64,000 nt of DNA. Origin: Daucus carota subsp. sativus (lineage: Eukaryota > Streptophyta > Magnoliopsida > Apiales > Apiaceae). The stretch spans positions 35,343,296 to 35,407,295 of the forward strand of contig NC_030386.2 in NCBI RefSeq assembly GCF_001625215.2. The letters run 5' to 3'. Of this stretch, positions 23,673-36,197 are shown piece by piece (position 1 is the stretch's first letter; the number at the start of each line of letters is the position of its first letter). The notes below the pieces were generated by a model, which was not told where the DNA came from, did not search any database, and saw only the letters and a program-made list of their open reading frames with translations. Both the position numbers and the translations under genes were made by a program.

Positions 23673-23999
23673 CGCGCAGCAATCGTCAGCTTAGAGTTTT
23701 GACTATGACAAAAGAGTATACCTTCATCTACGATCGAACATTAAACTGCTCAGAAAGAATACCATCATTTTGACTCTGTTTTACATGATTTAAGGGTCTA
23801 TTTTATGTAACTTTTCGCAAGGATTTCAAATATACAATTTGTTTTAAGTTTGTAATTAATAGAGAGTAAATAAAAAGTACACGAGTGTACCATAGAGAGT
23901 AAATTAAAAGTATGAACGTACCATCGGTAGAAGTCAAAAATGCGATGGTACCATTGAAAAAAACCACTTCTACGAGGGTACCATCAAGAATTTCCCTAT

Positions 24000-25660
24000 A
24001 TATAATTTATATTTATATTTACTTGTATTTTAATTCTTATTATCTTGATGTCTAAATGTACATATATCCTTACTATGATGATATTTATTAAAATGTAAAT
24101 ATAAAAAATATACACTATTTAAAATTTTATTCTATAATTAAATTATCATTCACCTAAAATTATTGAAAATTTGATAAAAACAAATAAGATTCTTGTCGAA
24201 TCAGAGTTTTTGTCGTATAGTTAAAAAATCATATATATGATTTTATTAAATCATATATATAATTTAATTAAATCACAATAATTAAATATTCTAAAAATCG
24301 GCCGATTAACCGAATAATCGATAACAGACGAATTTTTAATACGATTTGGTAAAATTCGATTAAATCGATGATTAATTGGTCAAAATTGGATTAATCAGTC
24401 AAAAATCGGGTAGAATATTAAAATTTACAAAATTTGTGGAGAAAATTTAAAATTTTAAAAATGATTAGATATATATTATTTATATGTATAATATTAAAAT
24501 AATTTCAAATAATGATCATGTTATAATTAATGTGTATAATAAATACATTGCTTAGACATTAATGTATAATAAATGCGTTAGTATTAAAAGTCAATAATAA
24601 CTTTTATATATATTAAAATATGTGTATTAAGAGAAGGGTATATTAGTCATATCGAATTAATTTACAATGATTAGACATTAATGTCTAATAAATACATTAG
24701 TGTTAAAAGTCAATAATAACCTTTATATATATATATATAAATATTGTATAATGAGCAAAGGGTAAATTGGTCGTTTTGAATTAAATTAATGTATCTCATC
24801 TTTTTTTTGTTCATCTTTTTTAAATTGAGATTATTTGTAAATTTAATTTCAATTTAATATTTATTTGTATTTTAAGTCATATTATATGTATATCTGTCCT
24901 TACTTCTGGCTTTTTTTTCTAATATAGTCGCATATGTTTTTTTTACCTGTTTGTTTAAAAAGTCACAAGTACGCATAGGAACTTGAAATTCTAACTTTTT
25001 TTAGGACTTCAATTTTTTTTCAAACACTTTAATCACTTATAAGTATTGACTCACTTCTCACAAATAGTCCACTTTTTTTATTTTAAGAAGGAAGTCACTT
25101 TTCATAAGATTTACCCAAATACACTCTATATTGATGTATATATGCACACATATCCTCACTATTATGATATTTATTAAAATATAAATAAAAAAAAATAGTA
25201 CACTATATAAAATTATATAATTAAATTACCACTCACCTAAAATTATTGAAAATTTAATACGAAAAATGAGATTCTTGCCGAATTAGAGTTTTGTCATATA
25301 GTTATATATAGTATTTATAGTTATTTTAATACATATGTATATAATTTTATTAAATAATAACAATTAAACATTCTAAAAATTGGCCGAGTTAACCTATTAA
25401 TCAATAGTCGGACGGATTTTGATCCGATTTGGTAAAATCCGTTTAATCGATGTCTAATTGGTCAGAAATTTGAATAATGTGTCGAAAATCATGCAAAATA
25501 TAAAAATTTACAAAATTTGTGAAGAGAAATTAAAATTTTAAAAATGATTATATATATTATTTTTACATATTTAATATTAAATTAATCAAATAATGACCAT
25601 GTTAACCATTTCGATTGATTATCGATATTTTTATTCTCGCTTTTTATAATACTGAATATT
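24000..25660 (+). repeat. Diverged direct repeat pair of about 0.5 kb
   Basis: 24000-24480 and 25120-25600 share order and wording (ATCCTYACTATKATGATATTTATT, CACCTAAAATTATTGAAAAT, ATTCTTGYCGAATYAGAG, ATTGGTCAAAA), about 1.12 kb apart. A third partial copy is at 22480-22740. Confidence 0.75.
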
Positions 25661-25909
25661 TATTTATTTATTAAATCATAACTATAAATGTTATATACTT
25701 ATATGTATTAGAGTTTTAATTATAAAGTAATTAATGCATATTAATGAAGAGACATTAATGTCTAATAAATAGGTTGGTATTAAAAGTAAATATTAATAGT
25801 GAGTAAGGGTAGTCTGGTCTTTTTGAATTAAATTAGGTATAATGAGCAAGGGTAGTTTAGTCATTTTGATTTAAATTACTCATAGTTGGTCTATTAGATA
25901 TATAATAGA

Positions 25910-26540
25910 TTTGAAGTGATCTGACACTTTTCTTCATCTTTGGTGCAAATGTGAGATTTTCCCCTTGAAGATATTAGGATTTTTATTTTGTTCTTGTTTA
26001 ATAAACGAGATAAGACTTATAAATGATTAAAGTGTTTGGGAAATAAGTAGAAACCCTGAAACAAAAGTTAGCATTCCTAATTTTTTATAAGTGTTTCTTG
26101 ACTTTTTACACAAACGGTATGAATAAGTGCTTCTAAATTGTAAATCGAGAAGCGCGGTTTAAAAGTGGTTGCCAAAGGCCCGCATTATTTTACAAATTTC
26201 TTATATTTTTTTGTGGTGGTAAATGTTAAAGAGATATTTCATATTTTTTATTTGACAAAATTAATAAGGGCTGTTTCTAGGAAAAAATTTAAATTTTATA
26301 CAACTATTTCCGTAAATAAATTTTTATTTATGAAAAATGGGATTAGCAAAACTATCCCATTAACGGTAAAGGAAATTAGTGTTAGAGCGAATATCAGAGC
26401 TGTCAACATCGCATATGCTGACGGGCCTCTAAGCCGCCGACATGTTCTGCCACATCAGAGCATGTAATTAGAGCAAAACGTGGAGTGGGAGAGTAACAAT
26501 TATGCTAATTAGTGCAAAGCTATTATTACAAGAATTATAT
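25910..26540. other. AT-rich spacer
   Basis: The 100-residue frame at 26165-26467 has no recognisable domain and is Phe/Lys-rich, as expected of AT-rich non-coding DNA. Confidence 0.4.
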
Positions 26541-26798
26541 TGCTCTTTCCGTCTTTTTTTACATGTATTTTTTTGGATGTCTCAGGATACTTGTTTCATT
26601 TTTTTTTTTCAAAATAATTTTTTGAATGTTTGTCAAAGAATATCTTTTTGAATACAAGTTTCAGACGGCCACACATATACACATAAATCAATCTAAATGA
26701 AGTTATTTACTAGGAATAAACAAGAAAATTAAATACCAGTCAACTAATTAAGATGCTTAATTTTTTCAAAAAAACATGTAAAAAAGACCAGGAGGGAG
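26541..26798. mobile_element. Decayed Stowaway MITE
   Basis: The right end CCAGGAGGGAG plus TA is clear. The left end TGCTCTTTCCGTCTTTTTTT pairs with it imperfectly. About 258 bp. Confidence 0.7.
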
Positions 26799-26800
26799 TA

Positions 26801-27732
26801 TTAAGAATGAGTATTTGCTTAATCTCAAATATAATAATCTATATATATTTGGAGTGCACCACGGGTTTGCATGTGAACAGGTCAAAAAGCAAACAGTAAT
26901 TCAATAATCCCATTAAAATTAGAATTATTCAATGGGACCCTCAGATCTATTGATGTATGTATTTTTATACATGTCCTCTTGGATATATTTGTTCTCTTGT
27001 ATAGGTCTTCGGAACCCTTCAATTGTGAGATTTTATTTTACCGTTTTTAAAGCGAGATATGTTAAGCCGAGCTCATACATTAATCCAAATTCTTTTTGAA
27101 GAAGTGTATATAATAATTTGATATAAAAAATAAATCTTTATTTATAAATTTGGATTCTGAACATTATATATAAAAAAAATTCATTGTATAAATGTAGAAA
27201 TTACTTGTACTTGAAAAAGAAAATTCCTATCTTAGACGAAGTCTGAATTATTGTTCTTGTCAATATATTTCCGTACTACATGTTTTGTTGTTCAAACGTA
27301 GAAACTACTTTTATTTAAATAGACAAGTTTCATACTTTTAAGATAATTTTTAAATTATTTGTAAGTTATATATTATTCCACTAAAATATTCTCAAGATCA
27401 GAGCCATTTGATTATCTGTATCCAGATTTTATACATGCGAATAATGTAAGCATAGAATGGATGTGTGTGAATACTAGAGCATCCAACTGGCAACACAATA
27501 ACGCCCAATTATTAGATGGTAATTAACGAACGAGACAACAAAATTAGTAAGCATCCAACGAGAGAGAGATATTAACTTAAGTTACTGATACTAATCTTAG
27601 ATATTCTTGTAATAATCTCTAATCATGCACTAATTAATACATCAAGTGTCACATTCTTGGCCGGACGCCTCCATACAAATATGCAATTCTTACTACGACT
27701 AAAAGCTCGAAAACAAAGCCAGGAATGTAGTA
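26801..27732. other. AT-rich spacer
   Basis: No gene or element recognised. Confidence 0.4.
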
Positions 27733-28045
27733 CTCCCTCCGTCCCAGCCATTTGTATACAAATGGTTGGGACACGGAGACCAAGGAATTAGGTAAAATAT
27801 GAGTAAAGTTGGATGAAAAGTGGGTATAATGATGGGACCCGTTTATATATAATAATAGATTTGAGTTAGTGGAGGGAAGTAGTGGGTGCAATAATGTTTA
27901 TATTATTATAAAATAGAGATAGTGGAAGAAAGTAGTGGGTGTAATGATGTTTTATAGATATAAAAAGTTGCTATTTTGGGAATGTATACAATTGGTGGGA
28001 CGTCCCAAAAAGGAAACTGTATACAATTCATTGGGACAGAGGGAG
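27733..28045. mobile_element. Stowaway MITE, internal family 2
   Basis: CTCCCTCCGTCCC ... GGGACAGAGGGAG with TA on both sides, 313 bp. The interior (ATGAGTAAAGTTGGATGAAAAG, GGGACC, AATAATAGATTTGAG) is shared with 53028-53331, 56408-56640 and 60567-61274. Confidence 0.92.
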
Positions 28046-28299
28046 TAATTAATTGAGATGGTGATATTTACTGGAAAAACAGTAGAGCCCCTAGGGGTAT
28101 TGATGCCAGTAAAGTGCTGATGCTGACATATTTTCAAATTTACCATCAACTCTTTTAAAATTCACTGCATGAATTTTGGGAGTTGCAGAAAATCGAAATG
28201 AAACGGGAAATTATAAAATTGATATTAATTTAACTCAAATTTTGGAAAAAGTGAATTTTGATTTATTTTTATTTCATGATAAAAAATTGAAAATATAAT

Positions 28300-28568
28300 A
28301 CTCCTTTTTACCCCGGGATTGTTTATTTTGAGGATAGAAGTTTCAAACGTATTTTAAGACTTTTATAAAATACAGTGTTATAAATTATTTTACATTCATT
28401 TTTTTTAAAGAAAAAAATTAATATTTTAAAGAAAGGAAAATTTTTAAAATAACTCTGGAACTTATGCGTTGGTTGGTGCAAAGACACATTTAATTGCATA
28501 AAATTGAAATTTATACGCCCCCTCAAAATATATGTCAAAAAATTCAAAAATTTAGAGATACGGAGGGA
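28300..28568. mobile_element. Decayed Stowaway MITE
   Basis: CTCCTTTTTACCCC on the left and ATACGGAGGGAA on the right, about 269 bp. The TA flanks are partly conserved. Confidence 0.6.
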
Positions 28569-28569
28569 A

Positions 28570-29567
28570 TATCATATAATTTATCTTATAAAGTTGATAA
28601 ATAACATAAAAATTGTTTAAATTTTTATTATAAAAATAATAAAAAAAATTTAGTACAACACCTGTGGTGCTACTTACTCTATATCCTTCTTGTCATACAG
28701 GAGCAGAGTAACTAATACTATTCGCAAGATAAGCAAGATGAAGCCATCTAAACAGAACTTAATTAAGCCTTTAACCTCACATCGGGATTCGGACCCTGTC
28801 ATAAAATATTTGATCCACGTACATAAATCTCAACTCAAAGCAGAAAAAAAGGAGGTCCTTTGTGTAATAAAATAACCAAAATGCCAGAAGTACTACTGCT
28901 CACAGATAAATAAAGAAAGTGAATATAATAGTAGTAATATTCTTGATGGGGTTCATATTCATAATTAAACTCTCAAAACACATTGCTTGTGGTCAGCTTT
29001 GAGAACTTCTGGTCAGGCCAATCTCAACTACAGAATACATACACATATACATACAGAGAGAAAGAGAGAGAGAGGGAGAGAGAGACTTTCTGGGGAGAAG
29101 AACAGGAAGCAGAGAGAGAAAGTGAGTTGTCTGGGAGATGTAGTGCAAAATAGAGGCCATTTTTAACAACATTTTCTTGGTCTTTTCAACACTTGAGCAC
29201 CAAACATTTCTCCCTTTTCACCTTTCTTTTGTCTCCTCATCCCTTTTTGTTTTCCGGTGATACCCTTCTTGTTTTTCCGGCGCCGGAATATTTCCCGGCG
29301 TTCAGATTCTTATCTTTTCTCGTAAAGGGTATCACTCTTTTTCATTTGGGTCTGATCTTTAATATTTGTATTTTATTATTAAACTAATCTGTGCTACTTG
29401 AGCTGAGAGGAGCTAGAGAAAGTCAAAAGTGCTCAGGCTTTTAGTTTTATTCGATTCGTTAGATTTAGATTTTGTGCTTTCTAGTGGGATGAAATGAAAC
29501 TCCGGTGATAGTTCCGGCCATTTCAGCATCAAATCAGGGTGGTATAAGTTGATATAACTTCGCCGGA
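28570..29567 (+). promoter_or_regulatory. ARF promoter and 5' leader
   Basis: Upstream of the ARF start. 29058-29120 is a GA-rich run, followed by a CT-rich leader. The transcription start is not defined, but the leader probably begins near 28990-29060. Small upstream ORFs are listed separately. Confidence 0.55.
29138..29508 (+). promoter_or_regulatory. Three tiny uORFs in the ARF leader
   Basis: ATGTAG at 29138-29143 is a start codon directly followed by a stop. ATG AAA TGA lies at 29489-29497, and an overlapping five-codon uORF (M-K-L-R-stop) at 29494-29508, all before the main ATG at 29568. uORFs are known to modulate translation of several ARF mRNAs; whether all three lie in the transcript is inferred. 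Confidence 0.6.
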
Positions 29568-32500
29568 ATGAAAACGCCGGCGAATGCTGCCGGAGCTTCC
29601 ATGGCCAATCCCAGTGAAGGTCAGCCCTTGCAAATGTATATGTTTGTGTATATTTAATTTATTTTGTCTTGTAACAACCGGAAAACTTGTTTTTTTTGAC
29701 TTGTCCTTTATGTGTGTTCTTTATGATTATATCTCTGATAAGATAATTTTAATTGGAAAATGGAAATAAAAATCTTGAAGATGTGGATTGAGATTGTTGC
29801 TAATCTGGGTAATGTTTTGATTTATTTAATTTCATTAAAAAAAATTTGTTGATTGAATTAAATCAGGAGCAGAGAAGAAAAGTATAATAAACCAGGAGTT
29901 ATGGCAAGCTTGTGCTGGACCTCTGGTGAACTTACCGGCAGCTGGGACCCACGTGGTCTACTTCCCTCAGGGACATAGTGAACAGGTTATTACCTCTTGG
30001 CAGCTATTATGCGCCGCCTTGGACTTGTGTAATTAAGTTTATGTGTTTTTATGCATATTATTGCAGCAATGGGTTGGTGGCTTGAATAAATTGGTTGAGC
30101 ATATGGTTTAATTTGTATTGTCTATAATGAGAAATAAAGTTTGAAGAAATAAAAAATCACATGAATTGTGATTTACATGCTGTTTAATTGTGGTGGTGTG
30201 CTAGTGTGCCCTAGCTAAAGTGGGTTGATGGATGTGAAACCTTTTTCTTTCAAGTTACCTACTTTGACCTAGCTTCACGGAACTTGTTAGGTTTGTGAGA
30301 GGATAGTGTATGATGTACTCGGGGTCAATGTGAAAATTCTCGGCTTCAAGATTGAGTAGTTTCTTAAAGCTTTGAATTGAATTGCTATTTTCTTGGACAC
30401 CAATTCATATTATATTTAAAGGATGTTCCAGTCAGGCTTATTGTGAAATGAGGTAAACTTAACATTATTGCCTCACTTTTTATTATGAGAAAAATTTTAG
30501 ACTATAAAAGTATAAGGATGATAATGTATGGATTTTCCTGGCATGATATGTGAATATTGGAAGGCATGATACTTACCTGGTGTGGATATCAGTCTTTGTG
30601 GACTTTTCTTTCGTTGCTGTGGTTTACTAAAGCTATTAATTTCATGTGTCACATGTGTGAATATGATAACATGATTTAACCTAGGAAAGGAAAGTAGTTC
30701 ATACAATTTCCAGGAAAATAGCTGGAGTGGATTGAGATATTTTGTGAGAAGAGGTGAAAAATCGTGAGGTTACTTATGCTTGCTTGGAAAACTGAGTAGA
30801 TGTGATGTTTATTCATTATACCAAGGATGTTTGGGGTGCTTGCGTCAACAATTAATCGATTATGAAGCCCATTTTGAGGCTCTCGACTCATCGTACCCAG
30901 GCCAGAAAGTCTCCACATCGATGGGGTTTTAGAAACTGTTCTCAAGGGTTTAAAATCGCTAATCTGTTACCTACAAACACAAACTTCATTTTAAGCTCTT
31001 GATTAAATACACATATAGAAGTTGTGTTTAAACTAGATATCCTTGTTACTAGTAAACGTCTTTATGCAACTGTTTTAACTTTGGACAACACTGTTTCTTC
31101 CTTTTCATATCTAATTGAAATGTTCATTTTCAGGTCGCTGCATCTATGAAGAAGGATGTAGATGCTCAAATTCCAAACTATCCTAATCTTCCCTCAAAGC
31201 TGTTGTGCCTACTTCATAATGTGACATTACATGTATGCATTACACAACTTGGTCCTCACTTTGTTCAAGTTTTTTTTTCCTCGCACTAATATAGCTCTCT
31301 TGCTTCTGATTTTAGGCTGACCCTGAAACAGATGAGGTCTATGCTCAGATGACACTCCAGCCTGTTCCTTCGGTAAATTTTAGCTATTTAACTAAGAATC
31401 TATATGCAACTTATTGTAAAGTAATCTAATCTATATATTTAAATTTATGCAGTTTGACAAGGATTCACTGCTAAGATCTGATCTGTCAATGAAAGCTAAT
31501 AAACCGCAAACAGAATTCTTCTGTAAAACTTTGACAGCAAGTGATACAAGCACCCATGGCGGATTTTCTGTTCCCCGGCGTGCAGCAGAGAAAATATTCC
31601 CTCCACTTGTATGTATCTATATAAAATCACACCTTCAATATCGAAAAACTCGAAACAAATAATATATATATAGTTCTGACATAATCTGTGTCCTTCCATA
31701 GGATTTCACTATGCAACCACCAGCTCAAGAACTTGTTGCGAGGGATTTGCATGACAATGTTTGGACATTTCGCCATATTTACCGTGGTAATGCATCCCAT
31801 TATTTGATAAGTTAATGAGGTTTAAGTTGTATCATGTGTGTGTGTGTGTGTGTTTGTATGTATAAAATCTTTCCTGCTTAATGTAATGATACCAACTATC
31901 TCATACTCCAGGGCAACCAAAACGTCACTTGCTCACTACTGGGTGGAGCCTGTTTGTTAGTGGTAAGAGGCTTTTTGCAGGGGACTCTGTTTTATTTATT
32001 AGGTAAGTACCAATTTGTAGTTGGCATTTTACTGTTTTTTCAAATGATGCCGTCTTTAAATTTTTTTTAGCCTTGTGATGTCTTAGTTCTCAGAATAGGC
32101 TTGGTTCCATTATCTTACTGTTCTTTAATGGTAATGAGCAGGGATGAAAAGCAACAACTTTTGTTGGGTATTAGACGGGCGAATCGCCAACCCCCCAATT
32201 TATCATCGTCAGTATTGTCTAGTGATAGCATGCATATTGGAATTCTGGCTGCAGCCGCCCATGCAGCTGCCAACAATAGTCCATTTACAGTTTTTTATAA
32301 TCCAAGGTTTGTGGGTTCTCTTTCTTGGTTTGTCTTAATCATATGTACAGTCTCGTTTATTTAGATACTGTTTCTGTGTAGGGTCCTGATATACTTGACA
32401 CGAGCACGCACGCAAACATGTATATGTAGTAGGATAGTTTCGTGCTGGAAAGCTAATTATGCTACTTTTAATGTGATTGAAGTTTGAAAGTAGATAATTA

Positions 32501-35500
32501 CTCAATGATATTGCATAAACCTCAAAACTGCATTACATGAAGAATATATCTTAGAATGTTTTTTCTTTGCTGGTTCAGGGCTAGTCCATCAGAATTCGTT
32601 ATTCCTTTAGCCAAGTACTATAAAGCAGTATGCAGTAGCCAAATATCCCTTGGCATGCGTTTCCGGATGATGTTCGAAACTGAGGAGTCAGGAACTAGAA
32701 GGTATCAATATTTTAGTTGGTTGGTTTATATTTTGAAATTTACATGCGGTTTTCTTGAATTGCACATCAGGTCACTAAGAAGTATGTGGTGAAAGTATGT
32801 TGCGTCATAGCTTGACAAAAATTCGACTTATCCAATTTACTGAACTTTTCTATTTTACTGATAAAAGTTTCCCCTAATTTGATCTGATTTCCTTTAGTTT
32901 AATAGTACTCGCTTTCCTAACAATTTAAGTACATGTTGCAATATATTTTCCTCTCGAAGGCTTAAAAGTGCATGATGCATTCATTTAGTAAAAAAAAGTG
33001 CATGATACATTTAATAATAAATTACAACAAATGTTCTGCAGGTATATGGGTACAATTACAGGTATCAGTGACCTGGACTCTGTGAGATGGAAGAACTCAC
33101 AATGGCGTAATTTGCAGGTATAACCTCTAGATAATTTGTTGCGTCTCTTTTCAACTTTTCTGATGTAATTTATACTTGTTCGAATGACCTAGACATATCA
33201 TATTATTCTTGTGGGTAGGTTGGCTGGGATGAGTCAACTGCTGGGGAAAGACGTAACCGCGTCTCTGTTTGGGATATTGAACCTGTAACAGCTCCATTTT
33301 TCATCTGCCCAAGTCCACCCTTTTTCAGATCCAAACGTCCCAGACAACCAGGAATGCCAGGTACTCACCTGTAAAACAGTTTCTTAGATAGTGAATCGAT
33401 CAGAACTCTGCAGTCTGTCTTATTGCTTCTACTTTCAAGTAGAATATTAACTACCATTGCCACATTGGGGATCCTCATTTTGTCATGACATTGTCAAATT
33501 TTGCCTACCCATCTTGGGCCTTTTTTGAATTTCTGCTAGTGTCAGTATTGCTGGTCTGTGCCTGAAATAATTAGATAATGAAGAATACTGGATTGCGTAC
33601 AGGCTTGGTTTTGCAGTAATCTTACCATCAATGTTATTTTTATGCAGATGATGAAACTTCTGATCTTGATAACATATTCAGGAGGACAATGCCCTGGCTT
33701 GGTGATGATTTTGGCATGAAGGATCCCCAAGCACTCCCTGGTTTAAGCTTAGTCCAGTGGATGAACATGCAGCAAAATTCTTCTCAGGGCAACTCAATGC
33801 AGCCAAATTACATGAATTCCTTGCCTGGATCTGTTTTACAAAACTTTACAGGGACAGATCTTTCACGCCAATTAGGCTTTCAAACACCACAAATTCCCTT
33901 GCAGAACAACATACAGTTCAATGCCCAGAGAACAGCCCAACAAACTCAGCAGCTTGATCAGCTTCAGAAGCTAGCGCCCTCCTCGTTAAATTCCTTGAAT
34001 TCTATAATGCAGTCGCAGCAACAGCAGCAGCAACAACAAATGACTGATATTACCCAGCAGCAGAGACAAAATTGCTCAAATCAAATGTTACCTGCAACTC
34101 AAGTTCAAGCACAAACTATGCAATCACAGTCTCTTGCACAAAATCAGATGTTGCAACAGCAACCATCTATCCAAAATCATCAGCAGCACAGAAGCGTATC
34201 TCAGAGCCTGCAGCAGCAACCTCAACATCAGCAGCAAGTTGCAACTCAGACTCAGCAGCAAAATATGGTCTCATCGCAGCAGCCTGATCAAGTTAATCAA
34301 CAATTACACATGTCAGAGAATCAAATCCAGATGCAACTTCTACAGAAGCTTCACCAGCAACAGCAGTCACTTTTAGCTCAGCATTCTGGTTTGCAGCACC
34401 CTTCTCAACTCTCGCAATTACAAGATCAGCAGAGACAGATGTTAGATTCCTCCCAGAGTTATTCAAGGTCCACAAGTACCAGCCAAATGCAGGAAATGCC
34501 TCAAATGGTAACTAGCTCGCTCCCACAAGCACATGTTATTCCTCAGGAAATGCCAAGAAACAATAGTCAAACAAATTTCGGTTTCACCCATCCTTCCCAG
34601 CAGTCAAAGCTCCAGCAGCAATCTGGTTTACTGCCTGAGTTCTCTGGACAGCTGGGGCATAACCAACCTCCAATAGTCAATCAACTCTCCACAGGCGGAA
34701 GTAGCTTACTGACAGGAGCAGCAGTTGGAGGTCAATCAGGGATTACAGATGATGTTCCATCTTGTTCCACGTCACCTTCCACAAATAACAGCCCAAATTT
34801 GATTACATCAACTCTAAATAATAGGGCAAGAGGTTCCACCGTGGGTGACGAGTTGGTTCAGTCTTCTGCCATGCTACTAAATTATGGTGGCCTGGAAACA
34901 TTCTCAGCCCATGCTAATTTAGCAAAAGATTTGCACCAAAAGCCTGATATTAAGGCTTCATTGAACATGTCCAAAAGTCCTAGCCAAGGGTTTTTGGCAC
35001 CACAAACATTTCTAAATGCAGCTGGAACACAAATGGATTACTTGGACAGTTCATCTTCTGCAACTTCAGGTCGTATTTCTCAGAATGATGCTCATTTACA
35101 GAATAGTAACACACTGTGTTTCAATTCACAAACTATGCCCTTCAGAGATTCTAGTCATGATGGAGAAGTTCATGTTGATCCTAGAAACAATATTCCATAT
35201 GAGGCGAATATTGCTAGTCATTTGAATATGTCCATGATTTCTGATACTATGATTGGCAAGGAATTGACTGCATCAGGAAAGGATTTCTCCAATAATCTTT
35301 CATCGGATGGAGGGATGCTATCAAATTATGAGAACCCCAAGGAAGCTCAGCCTGAGCTTTCCACGTCGATTGTTTCACAGTCATTTGGGGTCCCGGACAT
35401 GGCATTCAATTCAATTGACTCCACAATTAATGATAGCAGTTTCTTGAATAGTGGTGCCTGGGCTCCAGCACCGCAATTTCAGCGAATGAGGACATACACC

Positions 35501-36197
35501 AAGGTACATTTGTAATTTCATTTGGCGGACTGTATACTCTTAACATCTTTTCCACTTGTGTCTAGCTTTGGTTACTATGTCGAGTATTGACAATCATGCA
35601 TCTTTTAAAGGTATACAAGCGAGGAGCAGTTGGAAGATCAATTGATATTGCCCGTTACTCCGGATACGAGGAGCTAAAACGAGATTTGGCTCGTAGATTT
35701 GGTATTGAAGGACAGTTAGAGGATCGACATCGGATCGGGTGGAAACTGGTTTATGTGGATCTGGAAAATGATGTGCTGCTTGTCGGGGATGACCCTTGGG
35801 AGTACGTTTATCAGCTTAATCTATATGCATCCTCTTTTAGTATTTACCATATATGTTTTATGAAACATGATGACTAGTACTCCTGCTCTTTGGTCAGAGA
35901 AACAAGACGTACGATAGTAAAAGTCACCTAATAAATTGAACCTTTTTTTGCACACGATCTCTTCATAAACTGTAATGATCCATCATTCTGCAATATTAGT
36001 AGCCGGCAGTATTTAGTCAATGTGCAGATGGATTAGGTCTGATGATCCATATTCATTTCAGGGAGTTTGTGAACTGTGTCCGCTGCATCAAGATTCTTTC
36101 TCCTCAAGAAGTCCAGCAAATGAGCTTAGATGGAGATTTCGGAAACAACGCTCTTCCAAATCAAGCATGCAGCAGCTCTGATGGCGGAAATGTGTAA
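29568..36197 (+). CDS. ARF19: Auxin response factor, ARF7/ARF19 clade
   Basis: Activator-type auxin response factor that binds TGTCTC-like elements and is repressed by Aux/IAA proteins; nuclear. Fourteen exons join to 1115 residues: 29568-29619, 29867-29985, 31134-31232, 31316-31372, 31453-31608, 31702-31786, 31912-32002, 32142-32306, 32579-32701, 33042-33117, 33219-33360, 33648-35503, 35611-35801, 36062-36197. All junctions are GT-AG and in frame. Domains: N-terminal dimerisation segment with [12 protein letters not shown]3 DNA-binding domain (about 129-231, [32 protein letters not shown]); flanking region ending at [12 protein letters not shown]; a long Gln-rich middle region (about 400-1000) encoded by the large exon 12; PB1 domain (about 1003-1095) with the basic-face lysine in TKVYKRG and the acidic [10 protein letters not shown] motif. 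The clade is set by [11 protein letters not shown] and [16 protein letters not shown]7 versus ARF19 is not resolved, so the symbol is tentative. Confidence 0.93.
31838..31853 (+). repeat. (GT)n microsatellite in ARF intron 6
   Basis: A run of about eight GT units lies in the intron between exons 6 and 7. Confidence 0.8.
34010..34050 (+). repeat. CAG/CAA run coding polyglutamine
   Basis: Mixed CAG/CAA codons encode eight consecutive glutamines in the ARF activation region, with many shorter Gln runs up to about 34450. Confidence 0.85.

Larger units (their letters stand above)
22418..25909 (-). mobile_element. Helitron-type element, minus orientation (boundaries tentative)
   Basis: Read on the minus strand, a hairpin with a 9-bp stem (AACCCGTGC / GCACGGGTT, loop AAA, 22428-22448) is followed 6 bases later by CTAG and a host T: a textbook Helitron 3' end. 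On the same strand TCTATTATATATCTAATAG preceded by A at 25909 is a plausible 5' end. No Rep/helicase frame is present, so the element is non-autonomous if the ends belong together. The interior holds diverged copies of the hAT-like block seen at 12396 (22600-22835, 24290-24480, 25370-25660) and repeated flanks, so it is probably composite. Confidence 0.6.

Noticed and set aside
26165..26467. 100-codon frame as a gene
   Set aside because: Phe/Lys/Ile-rich, no domain, within AT-rich repeat DNA.
33757..34475. Several frames overlapping the ARF large exon
   Set aside because: Off-frame readings of CAG/CAA repeats give Ser/Ala-rich artefacts.
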